Origin: Bacillota bacterium
GTDB taxonomy: Bacteria > Bacillota > Clostridia > Acetivibrionales > JANLFN01
DNA: 64,000 nucleotides
Reading direction: 5' to 3'
Assembly (NCBI GenBank): GCA_023421675.1
Contig: JAEZTC010000016.1
Coordinates: 124,001-188,000, forward strand
The notes below the pieces were generated by a model. The model had not been told where the DNA came from, did no database searches, and was given only the letters and a program-made list of their open reading frames with translations. A program made the position numbers and the translations under genes. Position 1 is the stretch's first letter. Every line of letters starts with the position of its first letter. This document shows, piece by piece, positions 1 through 8,739 of this stretch.

Positions 1-1361
1 TCAATGTTGCCGCCGTGCTTTTCGATGATGTATTTGGCAATACTAAGCCCTAATCCCGATCCTGCAATATTAAGAGTTCTGGCTTTTTCTCCGCGGTAGA
101 ACTTGTCAAAAATAAAGGGTAGGTCAGAAGCACTTATGCCTTTGCCTGTATCTTTAATCGAAACAACAAGTTCATCTCCGTTATACCCATGATTGGTAAA
201 AAAGCTCACATATATTTCTCCGCCGGGTTGTGTAAACTTCAATGAATTTGAAATAATATTATAAACAACTTGACGTATTCTTTTTAAATCAATATTTACT
301 ATATAATCAGGTATTTCTTCAATTCTAAATTTAAGACCGCTTCGTATAACGTCATTTGAAACATCGTCAAAAATATCGGTAAAATACATTTTTGAGTAAG
401 TTTCCTCCGTTTCAATTGAGAACTCATTCAATTCAGTTTTAGAATGTTCAAGGATATCATCAATCAGTTTTGATAATACTGTTACCTTATCCATTACAAT
501 ATTTGAATAACGCCTGATACCTTCTTCATCTTTTACCAGGCCTTCCTTAATCCCTTCTACATAACCTGAAATTGATGACAGAGGAGTCTTTAAATCATGT
601 GAAATACATGCAAGCAGAAGCTTTTCATTTTCTTTAAGCTTTTTCGCTTGTTCACTGGCAGAAAGAAGCTCTGAACGCATCATTTCAAAGTCATGACATA
701 ATTCACCTGGTTCGTCGTCGTAATCATAGGTCAGCGGTTTTTGAAGATCACCCATCAGAATGCTATTTGTAGCCTTGTGTAGTTCGGAGATAGGTTCAAA
801 TATACTGTGCCTTAAAAGTTTTATAAAACCAATAAGCAGGCACAGCATCAGTATTGCAAGAATAATTACCGGGATAAAAAGCAGGATATTATTATGACTA
901 TGAGACTGAAAATCCTTTGTTGGCACTGTTAATACAACTGTGTACTGCTGGGTATCATTGATAAAGATGGGAGCAATATAATTATAAATGCCGCCATCTG
1001 ACGATTCATTCCTGATTCCTGACAATGTACGCAGGGGAAAAGAGTCACCGGTTTTGTATTGTGTTTCTCCGCTGTTCCAAATGACTGTGCCTTTTAAATC
1101 GACCAAAATATAATTCATTTTATAGTGATTAAGCTCGTTTAGTTTATTAAAATTATAACCTGATTTCATTTGCTCCGAATTGAGAATGTTCTCGAGATTT
1201 AATATAAACCTGTTGACTTGAACCCGGGCAGTACGGTAATCAAATTCATCATTTTCGGTTGAATTTATAAAGAAAATGATATAAGAGACAAGCAGTAAAA
1301 AAATAAAAGCAATTACAGCCATTATTGTGTAACACTTGGTTTTGAGTGTTATTTTTCCCAT
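1..1361 (-). CDS. Sensor histidine kinase, C-terminus outside the window
   Basis: Membrane sensor kinase that should phosphorylate the response regulator encoded just upstream. It reads from an ATG at 1361, overlapping the regulator's stop by 13 bp, and runs off the window edge, so it is partial. Visible parts in order: a transmembrane segment at about residues 12-33, an extracytoplasmic sensor region of roughly 120 residues, a second membrane segment, a HAMP-like linker, the phospho-acceptor H box (ISHDLKTPLSSISG), then the ATP-binding N box (NIISNSLKFT), G1 (DTGKGI), F (FDKFYRG) and G2 (GSGLGLSIAK). The sizeable external loop argues against an intramembrane BceS-type sensor. The ligand is unknown; the linked exporter suggests an antimicrobial or envelope signal (inference). 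Confidence 0.93.
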   Translation of the reverse strand, partial: MGKITLKTKCYTIMAVIAFIFLLLVSYIIFFINSTENDEFDYRTARVQVNRFILNLENILNSEQMKSGYNFNKLNELNHYKMNYILVDLKGTVIWNSGETQYKTGDSFPLRTLSGIRNESSDGGIYNYIAPIFINDTQQYTVVLTVPTKDFQSHSHNNILLFIPVIILAILMLCLLIGFIKLLRHSIFEPISELHKATNSILMGDLQKPLTYDYDDEPGELCHDFEMMRSELLSASEQAKKLKENEKLLLACISHDLKTPLSSISGYVEGIKEGLVKDEEGIRRYSNIVMDKVTVLSKLIDDILEHSKTELNEFSIETEETYSKMYFTDIFDDVSNDVIRSGLKFRIEEIPDYIVNIDLKRIRQVVYNIISNSLKFTQPGGEIYVSFFTNHGYNGDELVVSIKDTGKGISASDLPFIFDKFYRGEKARTLNIAGSGLGLSIAKYIIEKHGGNI

Positions 1362-2047
1362 TTGTAACCTACTCCCCAAACAGTCCTTATATAGTCGACA
1401 CCTTCTTGAGCCAGCTTTTCTCTAATACGGCCGATATAAACCGCGATTGTATTTCCGTCTATAAATTCGGAATAACCCCATACGCTGTCTATAAGCTGTT
1501 CTTTGGAAAAAACAACTGAAGGGTGAAGTGACAGGTAATCAAGGAGTTTGAATTCTTTTGAAGTAAATGAAATTGCTTTGCCTTCAACTGTTACGGTAAA
1601 ACTTCTCGGATCTATAGTAACATTTCCGTATGTACGTTTAGCAGTAGGCATGTCAGAAACTTTATCTTCTCCAGAAAACGAAGTAAATCTCCTAAGGTGT
1701 GATTTGACTCTCGCAACCATTTCAACCAAAGAAAACGGTTTTGTTAGGTAATCGTCTGCCCCTACACCCAAAGAAAGAATTTTGTCATAATCTGAGTTTT
1801 TAGCTGAAATAATTATAATTGGGGCATGGGAATGAAGGCGTATATTTCTACACACCTCAATCCCATCAACCTGTGGAAGCATAATGTCAAGAATAATCAG
1901 GTCCGGGTTATAATTTGCAGCATACTCTATACCCGATTTGCCGCTGTATGTTATATGAACCTCAAAACCTTCCCTGAGTAAACAATCCTTAATGATGTTG
2001 GATAAATCAATATCATCCTCGACTATCAGAATTTTTTCATTGGCCAT
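1349..2047 (-). CDS. OmpR/PhoB-family response regulator
   Basis: Two-component response regulator of 232 residues. The N-terminal receiver domain has the acidic pair EDD near residue 10, the phospho-accepting Asp in LIILDIMLPQVDG and the conserved Lys in YLTKPFS. A winged-helix DNA-binding domain (about 130-232) ends in IRTVWGVGYKWEK, typical of OmpR-type proteins. It lies between the ABC exporter genes and the kinase on one strand, so all four are probably co-transcribed. It likely controls the exporter genes; the promoter it binds is not identified. The gap to the ATPase gene is only 39 bp. Confidence 0.95.
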   Translation of the reverse strand: MANEKILIVEDDIDLSNIIKDCLLREGFEVHITYSGKSGIEYAANYNPDLIILDIMLPQVDGIEVCRNIRLHSHAPIIIISAKNSDYDKILSLGVGADDYLTKPFSLVEMVARVKSHLRRFTSFSGEDKVSDMPTAKRTYGNVTIDPRSFTVTVEGKAISFTSKEFKLLDYLSLHPSVVFSKEQLIDSVWGYSEFIDGNTIAVYIGRIREKLAQEGVDYIRTVWGVGYKWEK

Positions 2048-2086
2048 CTATATGCTTCCTTCCTGTTTATATACCTTATTATACTA

Positions 2087-2848
2087 TTACCAGCCTCTTT
2101 CTTTCAAAAAATTATATATTAAATTATCGCGGTTTTCCTTATCACTTTCAACATACTTACCAAGCTGCAAATCGCCATCTATCCTGCCATCTGTCAAATA
2201 CATCAGTCTTGATGCCCGTCTTGCTGCTTTTAAATCATGTGTAACCATGACGATTGTCTGGCCATTTCTATTTATTTCTGTCAATACATCAAGGACTTCT
2301 TTCCCTGCTGATGAGTTTAATGCTCCGGTAGGTTCATCCCCGAATACTATTTTTGCTCCTGTGATTAAGGCTCTTGCAACTGCAGTTCTTTGCTGCTGAC
2401 CTCCTGAAACTTCACTTGGGTATTTATCCTTGATTTCACTTAAATCAAATCTTTCCAGTAATTCCTGAGTTTTTTTGTTTATTTCTGTTTTGCTTCCAGT
2501 ACCGCTACCGTAACCGCTGTAAGCTACATTCTCGAAAATTGATAAATCAGGAAGAAGATTAATACTTTGAAAGATAAAGGATATATCCTTTTTGCGGATG
2601 TCAGCAACTTCTTTCTCCGATATGTTTGAAATTTCTTTTCCAAGGAGTTGAATACTTCCGCTCGTAGGCCTATCCATGGTGCTTAGGGAATAGAGAAGAG
2701 TGGATTTTCCACTGCCACTACGCCCCATTATGATTGTAAAATCGCCTTCATAAATATCAAGGTCAATATTTTTTAATACGTTTAGACCTTGTTTCCCGAT
2801 TATATAACTTTTACATAATTTATTTGTTTTTATTATAGCTTTTTTCAT
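2087..2848 (-). CDS. ABC exporter ATP-binding protein (MacB/BceA type)
   Basis: ATPase subunit of an export or peptide-resistance type ABC system, partner of the FtsX-like permease encoded just upstream. It shows Walker A (GRSGSGKST), Q-loop region (FIFQSINLLP), signature (VSGGQQQRTAVARAL), Walker B (IVFGDEPTGAL) and the H-loop (MVTHD). I chose the ATG at 2848 (MKKAIIKTNKL) over an ATG 13 codons further out because an AAGGATG ribosome site lies directly before it. That gives 253 residues, normal for the family. The LolD/MacB/BceA branch typically pairs with large FtsX-fold permeases, as here. Confidence 0.93.
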   Translation of the reverse strand: MKKAIIKTNKLCKSYIIGKQGLNVLKNIDLDIYEGDFTIIMGRSGSGKSTLLYSLSTMDRPTSGSIQLLGKEISNISEKEVADIRKKDISFIFQSINLLPDLSIFENVAYSGYGSGTGSKTEINKKTQELLERFDLSEIKDKYPSEVSGGQQQRTAVARALITGAKIVFGDEPTGALNSSAGKEVLDVLTEINRNGQTIVMVTHDLKAARRASRLMYLTDGRIDGDLQLGKYVESDKENRDNLIYNFLKERGW

Positions 2849-2897
2849 AATAACATCCTTCTTTCTTGATTTATAGTGGTAAAACAAGTCCTGCAGA

Positions 2898-5201
2898 TTA
2901 TTCCTCCATTAAATCCTTTGGAGTAATTTTTCTTAATGGCAGACAGAACATCATTGTAATTGAGACAATTGCAATAAAGATTATTGCAATCAAAACAGAT
3001 GTCAGTGGTACAGAGGTAACCATACTGTCAATTCCAACTGCAGATTTAAATAACTCTTTGGCACTTATTATGTATATGGTTGTTGCAAGTATGATACTTA
3101 CTAATGTCAGAAGCATTGTTTTCCAGAAGCATTTCAGACATATATACTTATTTGTAAAGCCCAAGGATTTTAAAATTCCGAATTGCCTCCGGTTATTAAG
3201 GTTTTCCAGTGCAAGTAGATTAATTATATTTATCAGACTGAACAAAACAAACACAATGGTCAGAATTAAACAGACGGGTTTTATAATATCTACAACAGAC
3301 GAGGATGCAGTTTCTATTTCCTTGGCAATTCTATCAACAACTACATTATCAAGGTGTGCCGTTATATCTTTTTTAAAAGCATTGTAGTCCTCTTTGTTAT
3401 TTAAACTGACAGATAATAAGTCATATTGTATTTTTCCAGGACTCAAAGTATTGTAAATGTCAGTATTCAGCGCAAGACTATACCCTTCGTTAAGCATTGC
3501 CGTATACGAACCGCTTATAAGAAAGGTGTTTTTAAAGTTGTTAACCGACATTTCGATATAGTCTCCAACCTTCAAGGAACTTTCATTAATCAGTTTATCT
3601 GAAAATGCTATTTCATTTTTATTTTCAGGTCCGTGTCCTTCTTTAAAGGGAATTTTAGTTTTGTCATAAGACCAGTTATCATACATTACGGCTGAAATGT
3701 TTTTTAAATCAATATCATATAGTTTTTTGTTATAATCAAAATTAAACTTGGTTAATAGTTTACCTTTAACTATAGAATCTACATAACTGTTTTTTTCAAC
3801 GTATGCAGCTGTATTATCATCAATTTTACCTGATATGACTGCATCTGATTTTGGCACGCAGAACCACTTGTTTGAGTATTCAGGTATTTTTGTAGAAGCA
3901 TAGCTCATATTGGTAATAAATATACTTAGGAAAAATGAGATAGTAAGCATAATAATCATCATTATGCTTGCTCTCTTGTGTTTAACAATGTCGTTCACAG
4001 CAACAGTTAGCGGACTGTGGGCATTTTTAATTAATGAACGTTTAAGTTTCTTTTTTGAAGAGGAAACACCGGTTCGGATTGCATTTGCCGGAGTAATCCT
4101 GTTTATTGATTTAAAACTTGTATACAAACTAAAGGTTAATATAAGCATCAGAAGAAGCAAGCTGATTAATGCGACAATTATTACTGCTGCACTGAAATGG
4201 AAATTACTTAAATTACTTAAATTTACCCGGCACATATAATAAGCTAATGGTATACCTGAAGCAATACCTAACGTGACTGCCCAAAATCCAACAAAAAGGT
4301 AAGCTTTAATGTAATATCCCTTTATTGTTCTGTTGGAATCTCCAATTGCTTTATGAATTCCTATTGAGCGGTATTCCTTAATAAGATTGTTACCAATAAT
4401 AAATTTCGTAATTACAATTGATACAACAAATATCATAATAGCTGCAATTAGGCCAATTCCACCAGTAATTACGGTAATAGGCATTATGCATTCTACAAGC
4501 GAAGACAGTTTGAAATCCATAAAAACATCTTGTATATGACCTGCCATAGTCTTCTTGATAAAATCATATGCATAGTCAATACTCTTACTTGACTTTACTG
4601 AAAAAAGTCCCGAATACTCATTGCTTTTAATCAATTCATTATAAGTAGCTTCATTTGAAAAAACAGGGGAGTATGACATTGTAGAAGCTGGTGAAAGTGC
4701 GCATTTTAGTATTGCACTTACTTTTAAATCTTTACCGTTTATAGTGAGAACATCACCAATTTTTAGTTTGTTGCTTTCTGAAAATACTTTTGATACCCAT
4801 AATTCATTATCTTTAGGGCATGCAGAATCAACACCCTTATAGATGGAAGTCTCCCACGGAAGATCTTTATAGTTGCCTATTTTACTGATAATAAAATAGA
4901 ATGCAGAGGTGATTTTGCCATTGATTTTATAATTATTTGAAACCTTTATTCCATCAACGTAATAGGTTCCTTTAATTCCAGAATCTTGGGCTGCCTTGTC
5001 AGCTAACATCTTTATACTGTCCTTTGAATTTACCAAGGCAAATGCATCATAATTATTGCTACGGCTGTAATAATTGTTGATGTAAGTTGCATTCTCAGTC
5101 GAGAATAGGAGACAGCCTGAAAAAATTGCTGCTGCAAAATACAGGATTACCCCAATGAGAAAGAATTGCAGTTTTTTTCTTTTAATTTTTCGTATCCACA
5201 T
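2898..5201 (-). CDS. FtsX-like ABC exporter permease
   Basis: Large membrane permease of 767 residues, first gene of the minus-strand exporter / two-component operon. It has an N-terminal membrane segment (about 12-32), a long extracytoplasmic domain, a membrane bundle around 240-370, a second external domain, and a final bundle around 650-760. This duplicated FtsX arrangement is typical of MacB/BceB-like or lipoprotein-release permeases. It likely acts as a mechanotransmitter or extruder of amphipathic compounds with the ATPase. The substrate cannot be read from sequence. A 9+2+9 perfect inverted repeat lies 17 bp upstream of its start. Confidence 0.9.
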   Translation of the reverse strand: MWIRKIKRKKLQFFLIGVILYFAAAIFSGCLLFSTENATYINNYYSRSNNYDAFALVNSKDSIKMLADKAAQDSGIKGTYYVDGIKVSNNYKINGKITSAFYFIISKIGNYKDLPWETSIYKGVDSACPKDNELWVSKVFSESNKLKIGDVLTINGKDLKVSAILKCALSPASTMSYSPVFSNEATYNELIKSNEYSGLFSVKSSKSIDYAYDFIKKTMAGHIQDVFMDFKLSSLVECIMPITVITGGIGLIAAIMIFVVSIVITKFIIGNNLIKEYRSIGIHKAIGDSNRTIKGYYIKAYLFVGFWAVTLGIASGIPLAYYMCRVNLSNLSNFHFSAAVIIVALISLLLLMLILTFSLYTSFKSINRITPANAIRTGVSSSKKKLKRSLIKNAHSPLTVAVNDIVKHKRASIMMIIMLTISFFLSIFITNMSYASTKIPEYSNKWFCVPKSDAVISGKIDDNTAAYVEKNSYVDSIVKGKLLTKFNFDYNKKLYDIDLKNISAVMYDNWSYDKTKIPFKEGHGPENKNEIAFSDKLINESSLKVGDYIEMSVNNFKNTFLISGSYTAMLNEGYSLALNTDIYNTLSPGKIQYDLLSVSLNNKEDYNAFKKDITAHLDNVVVDRIAKEIETASSSVVDIIKPVCLILTIVFVLFSLINIINLLALENLNNRRQFGILKSLGFTNKYICLKCFWKTMLLTLVSIILATTIYIISAKELFKSAVGIDSMVTSVPLTSVLIAIIFIAIVSITMMFCLPLRKITPKDLMEE

Positions 5202-5218
5202 GTTTTCTATTCCTTTCT

Positions 5219-5238
5219 AAATAAGAGAGCTCTTATTT
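5219..5238. promoter_or_regulatory. Perfect inverted repeat upstream of the exporter operon
   Basis: Nine-base arms AAATAAGAG and CTCTTATTT are separated by two bases. The repeat sits in the leader of the minus-strand permease gene, close to its ribosome site. It could be an operator or an RNA hairpin affecting translation. No T-run of a classic terminator follows it on the minus strand. Symmetry is seen directly; function is inferred. Confidence 0.45.
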
Positions 5239-5349
5239 GATAGGTCTAGTTTAATATACAAATCTTACTATACATTGAATCAATTATAAATAAATTCTTA
5301 CAAAATTCGATTGTTAACTTAGTATAAATTTGACTTTATTTATTGTCTA

Positions 5350-5364
5350 AAGGATAATATCCTT
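5350..5364. promoter_or_regulatory. Short near-palindrome upstream of GNAT gene
   Basis: AAGGATA followed by a mirrored TATCCTT around a central A forms a 15-bp near-perfect dyad about 26 bp before the acetyltransferase start at 5391. It may be an operator for that gene; there is no other evidence. Confidence 0.25.
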
Positions 5365-5390
5365 AAATTACAAAAATGAAGAGGTTAGCT

Positions 5391-5975
5391 ATGAAATTCA
5401 GAAGCGAACGGCTTGTATTCAGAGAAGTAATGCAAGATGACTTTAAATTGCTATATTCATTGTTTTCCAATACTCAAGTAATGAAGTATGCATATATTGA
5501 TAAATATAATTCTGAAGAAGAAATGTTGCCTTACTTTAATAAGATTTTGCAGAACAATGTTACTCCTTTTGAAGACCGTAAAGCTTTTGAATTTACAGTT
5601 TTTTCAGCTTCGGACGGAAGTTTCGTCGGTTTTGCAGATGTTGAGATTCACAATATAAACGATTCCGGTGGTTGCGGCGAAATAGGCTATTTCCTTTTAC
5701 CTGAATTTTGGGGCAGGGGTTATGCTGGTGAAATTGCGAATGCACTAACCGAAATATCTTTTAAACACTTAAGACTTCATAAACTTTCGGCCAGGTGTAA
5801 TTCAAACAATACTGCTTCTGAAAAAGTTATGAAAAAAGCCGGAATGACCAAAGAGGGGGAGTTAAGGAAGGTAAGGTTTAAAAACGGCTGCTGGGATAGC
5901 GAAAAGGTTTATGGAATTCTTAAAGATGAATGGAAGCTTAAGCCGGTAGGATGTATCAGAGATTTTTCAATATAA
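5391..5975 (+). CDS. GNAT acetyltransferase, RimJ/RimL-like
   Basis: Acetyl-CoA-dependent N-acetyltransferase of about 194 residues. It opens with the typical RimJ/RimL start (RSERLVFREV), has the acetyl-CoA pyrophosphate loop (LLPEFWGRGYAGEIANAL), and ends with the conserved N.AS..VM.K.GM pattern (NSNNTASEKVMKKAGMTKEG). Family members acetylate ribosomal proteins, amino sugars or antibiotics; the substrate here is unknown. An ATG five codons earlier is possible, but AGAGG sits at proper distance from the ATG at 5391. It stands alone, divergent from the exporter operon. Confidence 0.85.
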   Translation: MKFRSERLVFREVMQDDFKLLYSLFSNTQVMKYAYIDKYNSEEEMLPYFNKILQNNVTPFEDRKAFEFTVFSASDGSFVGFADVEIHNINDSGGCGEIGYFLLPEFWGRGYAGEIANALTEISFKHLRLHKLSARCNSNNTASEKVMKKAGMTKEGELRKVRFKNGCWDSEKVYGILKDEWKLKPVGCIRDFSI

Positions 5976-6067
5976 TAAAAGATAAAAGTTACGTTTTGGA
6001 AATATATTGAAAAGTGTTGCCCTAATTACTATACTAACCATATCCATAATTATTTAGGGGTGACACT

Positions 6068-6706
6068 ATGTCTATTGCTTATAAAATCTCCGGCTATAAT
6101 AGAAACAGGAAGTGGAAAAGGTTTAAAGAAGTAGTAAAATTCAATGAACATACCAGAGTACTGGATGTGGGTTTCAGTGACAAGGAATATTCGGCTACAG
6201 ATAACTATATAGACAAGAACTATCCATACCCTGACAAGCTGACAGCTCTGGGCGTTGAAGAACCTATAGAGTTTGAAAAAAAATATCCGGCAATTAAAGC
6301 GGTTAAGTATGACGGAAGCATATTCCCTTTTGATGATAAGACATATGATGTATGCTGGTCCAATGCAGTAATTGAGCACGTTGGAAGTAGGAAAAACCAG
6401 CTTCTTTTTATAAAGGAGATATCAAGGACCTCAAAAGTTGCGTTTATAACAACCCCAAATAAATATTTCCCGTTTGAAGTGCATACAAGAGTTCCATTAC
6501 TGCACTACCTACCAAAAGGCACCTTTGATAAATTTTTGAAGCTTATAGGCAAGGAATGGGCAGCCGGTGATTACATGAATTTGCTATCACTAAGGGATAT
6601 AAGAAAGCTTCTTAAGGAAGCGGGTATAAAAGAATACAGAATAATTAAAAACAGATTTTTAATTTTTACAATGGATTATATATTGGTTTGGGAAAGCTGT
6701 GCATAA
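6068..6706 (+). CDS. Class I SAM-dependent methyltransferase
   Basis: Predicted methyltransferase of 212 residues. Motif I is present in a variant form (RVLDVGFSDKEYSAT), followed by an acidic/aromatic motif (VKYDGSIFPFDDKTYDVCWSN) and the IEHV segment typical of Methyltransf_11/23 proteins. The C-terminal part (YLPKGTFDKFLKL to LLKEAGI) resembles small-molecule or glycan methyltransferases. The target is unknown. An AGGGGTGA ribosome site lies five bases before the ATG. It is a single gene followed by a clear terminator. Confidence 0.82.
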   Translation: MSIAYKISGYNRNRKWKRFKEVVKFNEHTRVLDVGFSDKEYSATDNYIDKNYPYPDKLTALGVEEPIEFEKKYPAIKAVKYDGSIFPFDDKTYDVCWSNAVIEHVGSRKNQLLFIKEISRTSKVAFITTPNKYFPFEVHTRVPLLHYLPKGTFDKFLKLIGKEWAAGDYMNLLSLRDIRKLLKEAGIKEYRIIKNRFLIFTMDYILVWESCA

Positions 6707-6734
6707 AATAACGCAAAATTTTATATTGATTTTT

Positions 6735-6774
6735 AAAAGGTCCCAGGTGATAATTACCTAGGACTTTTATTTTT
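6735..6774 (+). terminator. Rho-independent terminator after methyltransferase gene
   Basis: A stem built from AAAAGGTCCCAGGT and its partner ACCTAGGACTTTT, with one mismatch, is followed by a T-rich run. Confidence 0.8.
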
Positions 6775-6813
6775 GGGCTAAATTTTATATTTTGATTTAA
6801 CAGGAGTTTATAT

Positions 6814-8007
6814 ATGAATTCAAAGGTACCTTTGTCAGAACTTGATAGCAGAATGGCACGTTTTAGAACTGAAATGGATAAAGCACAGCCTGATTGGAAT
6901 GTCGTGGTAGTAGTAAGTAAAATAAACCTTTATTATTTTACCGGAACAATGCAGGAAGGAATGATGTTCATACCTAGAAACGACAAGGCTGTATTATGGG
7001 TGCGCAGAAGCTATGAAAGAGCTGTTGAAGAATCAGTTTTCCCTGATATTAAACAGATGGACAGCTTCAGGGATGCTGCCAATGCTATGGGAAAAGTTTC
7101 GGGAACAGTACATATGGAAACTGAAACGATACCTTTAGCCTATTATCAGCGTTTTCAAAAGTATTTCCCGTTTGAGAATGTTAGACCGGTGGACAGACAA
7201 ATCAGCAATGTACGGGCAATAAAAAGTGCTTATGAACTGGATTTGATGGAAAAGTCGGGCCAAATCCATAGGCACGTACTTGAGGGTTGTGTACCTGAAA
7301 TGCTTACAGAAGGTATGAGTGAGGCTGAATTTGCCGCACAACTTTACGCTTTAATGATAAAGGAAGGACATCACGGGGTTTCCCGTTTCGGTATGTTTGA
7401 CACCGAAATGGCACTGGGACAGATCGGATTCGGAGAAAGCTCAATTTACCCGTCATACTTTAACGGGCCTGGAGGTAATTATGGCATGAGTGCTGCAGTC
7501 CCTCTTCTTGGAAGCCGTGAACGCAGACTCAAGAAAGGCGATTTAGTGTTTGTGGATATAGGCTGTGGAGTTGATGGTTACCATACCGACAAGACAATGA
7601 CATATATGTTTGGACGTCCTCTGGCACCTGACATTATAAAGCAGCACCAGAAGTGTGTTGATATACAGCATAAAATAGCTGAAATGCTTAAGCCGGGGAA
7701 TGTGCCGGCTGATATATATAAAACTGTCATGGAATCTCTTGACTCTGAATTTCTTGAAAATTTTATGGGCTTTGGAAGCCGCAGAGTTAAGTTTCTTGGC
7801 CATGGAATAGGATTAGTTATTGATGAGCTCCCTGTAATTGCTGAAGGGTTTACCGAACCATTGCAGGAAGGTATTGTATTTGCTCTTGAGCCAAAGAAGG
7901 GAATTTCCGGTATTGGTATGGTGGGCATTGAGAACACTTTTATTGTCACACCGCTGGGCGGAAGATGTATTACCGGAACAAATCCGGGATTGATTAAAGT
8001 ATATTGA
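6814..8007 (+). CDS. M24-family peptidase (Xaa-Pro aminopeptidase-like)
   Basis: Protein of 397 residues with a creatinase-like N-terminal domain (about 1-150) and an M24 pita-bread domain. Metal ligand positions are recognisable: Asp in VFVDIGCGVDGYHTDKTM (two Asp), His in GHGIGLVIDE, Glu in FALEPKKG and Glu in GIENTF. Such enzymes cut N-terminal Xaa-Pro bonds or act as related hydrolases on creatine-like substrates. A long insert (about residues 190-235) between the domains sets it apart from short PepP proteins. SD AGGAG lies nine bases before the ATG. The following GNAT gene begins 17 bp after its stop, so the two are probably co-transcribed. Confidence 0.87.
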   Translation: MNSKVPLSELDSRMARFRTEMDKAQPDWNVVVVVSKINLYYFTGTMQEGMMFIPRNDKAVLWVRRSYERAVEESVFPDIKQMDSFRDAANAMGKVSGTVHMETETIPLAYYQRFQKYFPFENVRPVDRQISNVRAIKSAYELDLMEKSGQIHRHVLEGCVPEMLTEGMSEAEFAAQLYALMIKEGHHGVSRFGMFDTEMALGQIGFGESSIYPSYFNGPGGNYGMSAAVPLLGSRERRLKKGDLVFVDIGCGVDGYHTDKTMTYMFGRPLAPDIIKQHQKCVDIQHKIAEMLKPGNVPADIYKTVMESLDSEFLENFMGFGSRRVKFLGHGIGLVIDELPVIAEGFTEPLQEGIVFALEPKKGISGIGMVGIENTFIVTPLGGRCITGTNPGLIKVY

Positions 8008-8024
8008 TAATTATGGAGTTAGGA

Positions 8025-8537
8025 ATGAATATAAGAAAAGCAGCTATAAGCGATATGCCTTCTGTTGCAAATGTTCAAATAGAAAGTAATAGAACAACAT
8101 ATAAAGAAATTATGCCCGCGGAATATTTGATGGGCTTGTCGGCAGTAAATATTGCAGAAAGCTGGAATGAAAGGCTATTCAGCAAGAATTCAAAAGAATT
8201 TATGTATATTGCAGAAAGTAGCCAAGAAATAGTTGGTTTAATTGCAGGAAAAATGGAAGACAATCATAATTCAGCTGCTGGTGAGATCACATCACTTTAT
8301 ATAATTAAGGAGTTTCAGAAAAAAGGAATAGGCAGACATTTATTAAAAACAGCTGCGTTAGAAATGCAAGAAAAAAATATACTGGCTGTTACTTTGTGGA
8401 CGCTGGAACAAAACCCTTCAAGGTTTTTCTATGAACATCTGGGAGCTGAATTGACAAGTAGCAGAGTCATAGATAGGGGAGGAAAAAAGCTAACACAGGT
8501 TTCATATCTTTGGAAAGACATTTCATCTTTATTATAA
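8025..8537 (+). CDS. GNAT acetyltransferase
   Basis: N-acetyltransferase of about 170 residues, beginning MNIRKAAISDM. Acetyl-CoA binding region: ITSLYIIKEFQKKGIGRHLL, matching the Q/RxxGxG/A motif. C-terminal half NPSRFFYEHLGAE is typical of the family. I prefer ATG 8025 to earlier ATGs because GGAG lies seven bases before it. It directly follows the M24 peptidase gene; a joint role is possible but unproven. Confidence 0.85.
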   Translation: MNIRKAAISDMPSVANVQIESNRTTYKEIMPAEYLMGLSAVNIAESWNERLFSKNSKEFMYIAESSQEIVGLIAGKMEDNHNSAAGEITSLYIIKEFQKKGIGRHLLKTAALEMQEKNILAVTLWTLEQNPSRFFYEHLGAELTSSRVIDRGGKKLTQVSYLWKDISSLL

Positions 8538-8599
8538 TCATCTTAAAGTAATATAATTTAATCTCAAATTACATTTATATAATCAAGCAATATGAATAG

Positions 8600-8605
8600 T
8601 TGACA
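8600..8605 (+). promoter_or_regulatory. Possible minus-35 box of the condensation-gene operon
   Basis: A consensus TTGACA lies in the A+T-rich region before the first acyltransferase gene. No ideal minus-10 box stands at 17 bp (ACATAT is the closest). The arms GGAACA and TGTTC flank the presumed minus-10 area at about 8618-8641. Weak call. Confidence 0.35.
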
Positions 8606-8680
8606 TAATTGTCTGATGGAACACATATAAAATCATGTTCATAGTATATTATTGTAATGATTTTAACAATAATTCACAAT

Positions 8681-8694
8681 TTATGTTTACTTAA
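8681..8694. promoter_or_regulatory. Recurrent palindrome element, copy 1
   Basis: TTATGTTTACTTAA, 45 bp before the start of the first acyltransferase gene. It differs at one base from the copy ahead of the convergent acyl-carrier-protein operon. Confidence 0.45.
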
Positions 8695-8739
8695 ATGTAT
8701 TCACAAACTTTCCAATTATTTTATTCGGAGATATGCTAT

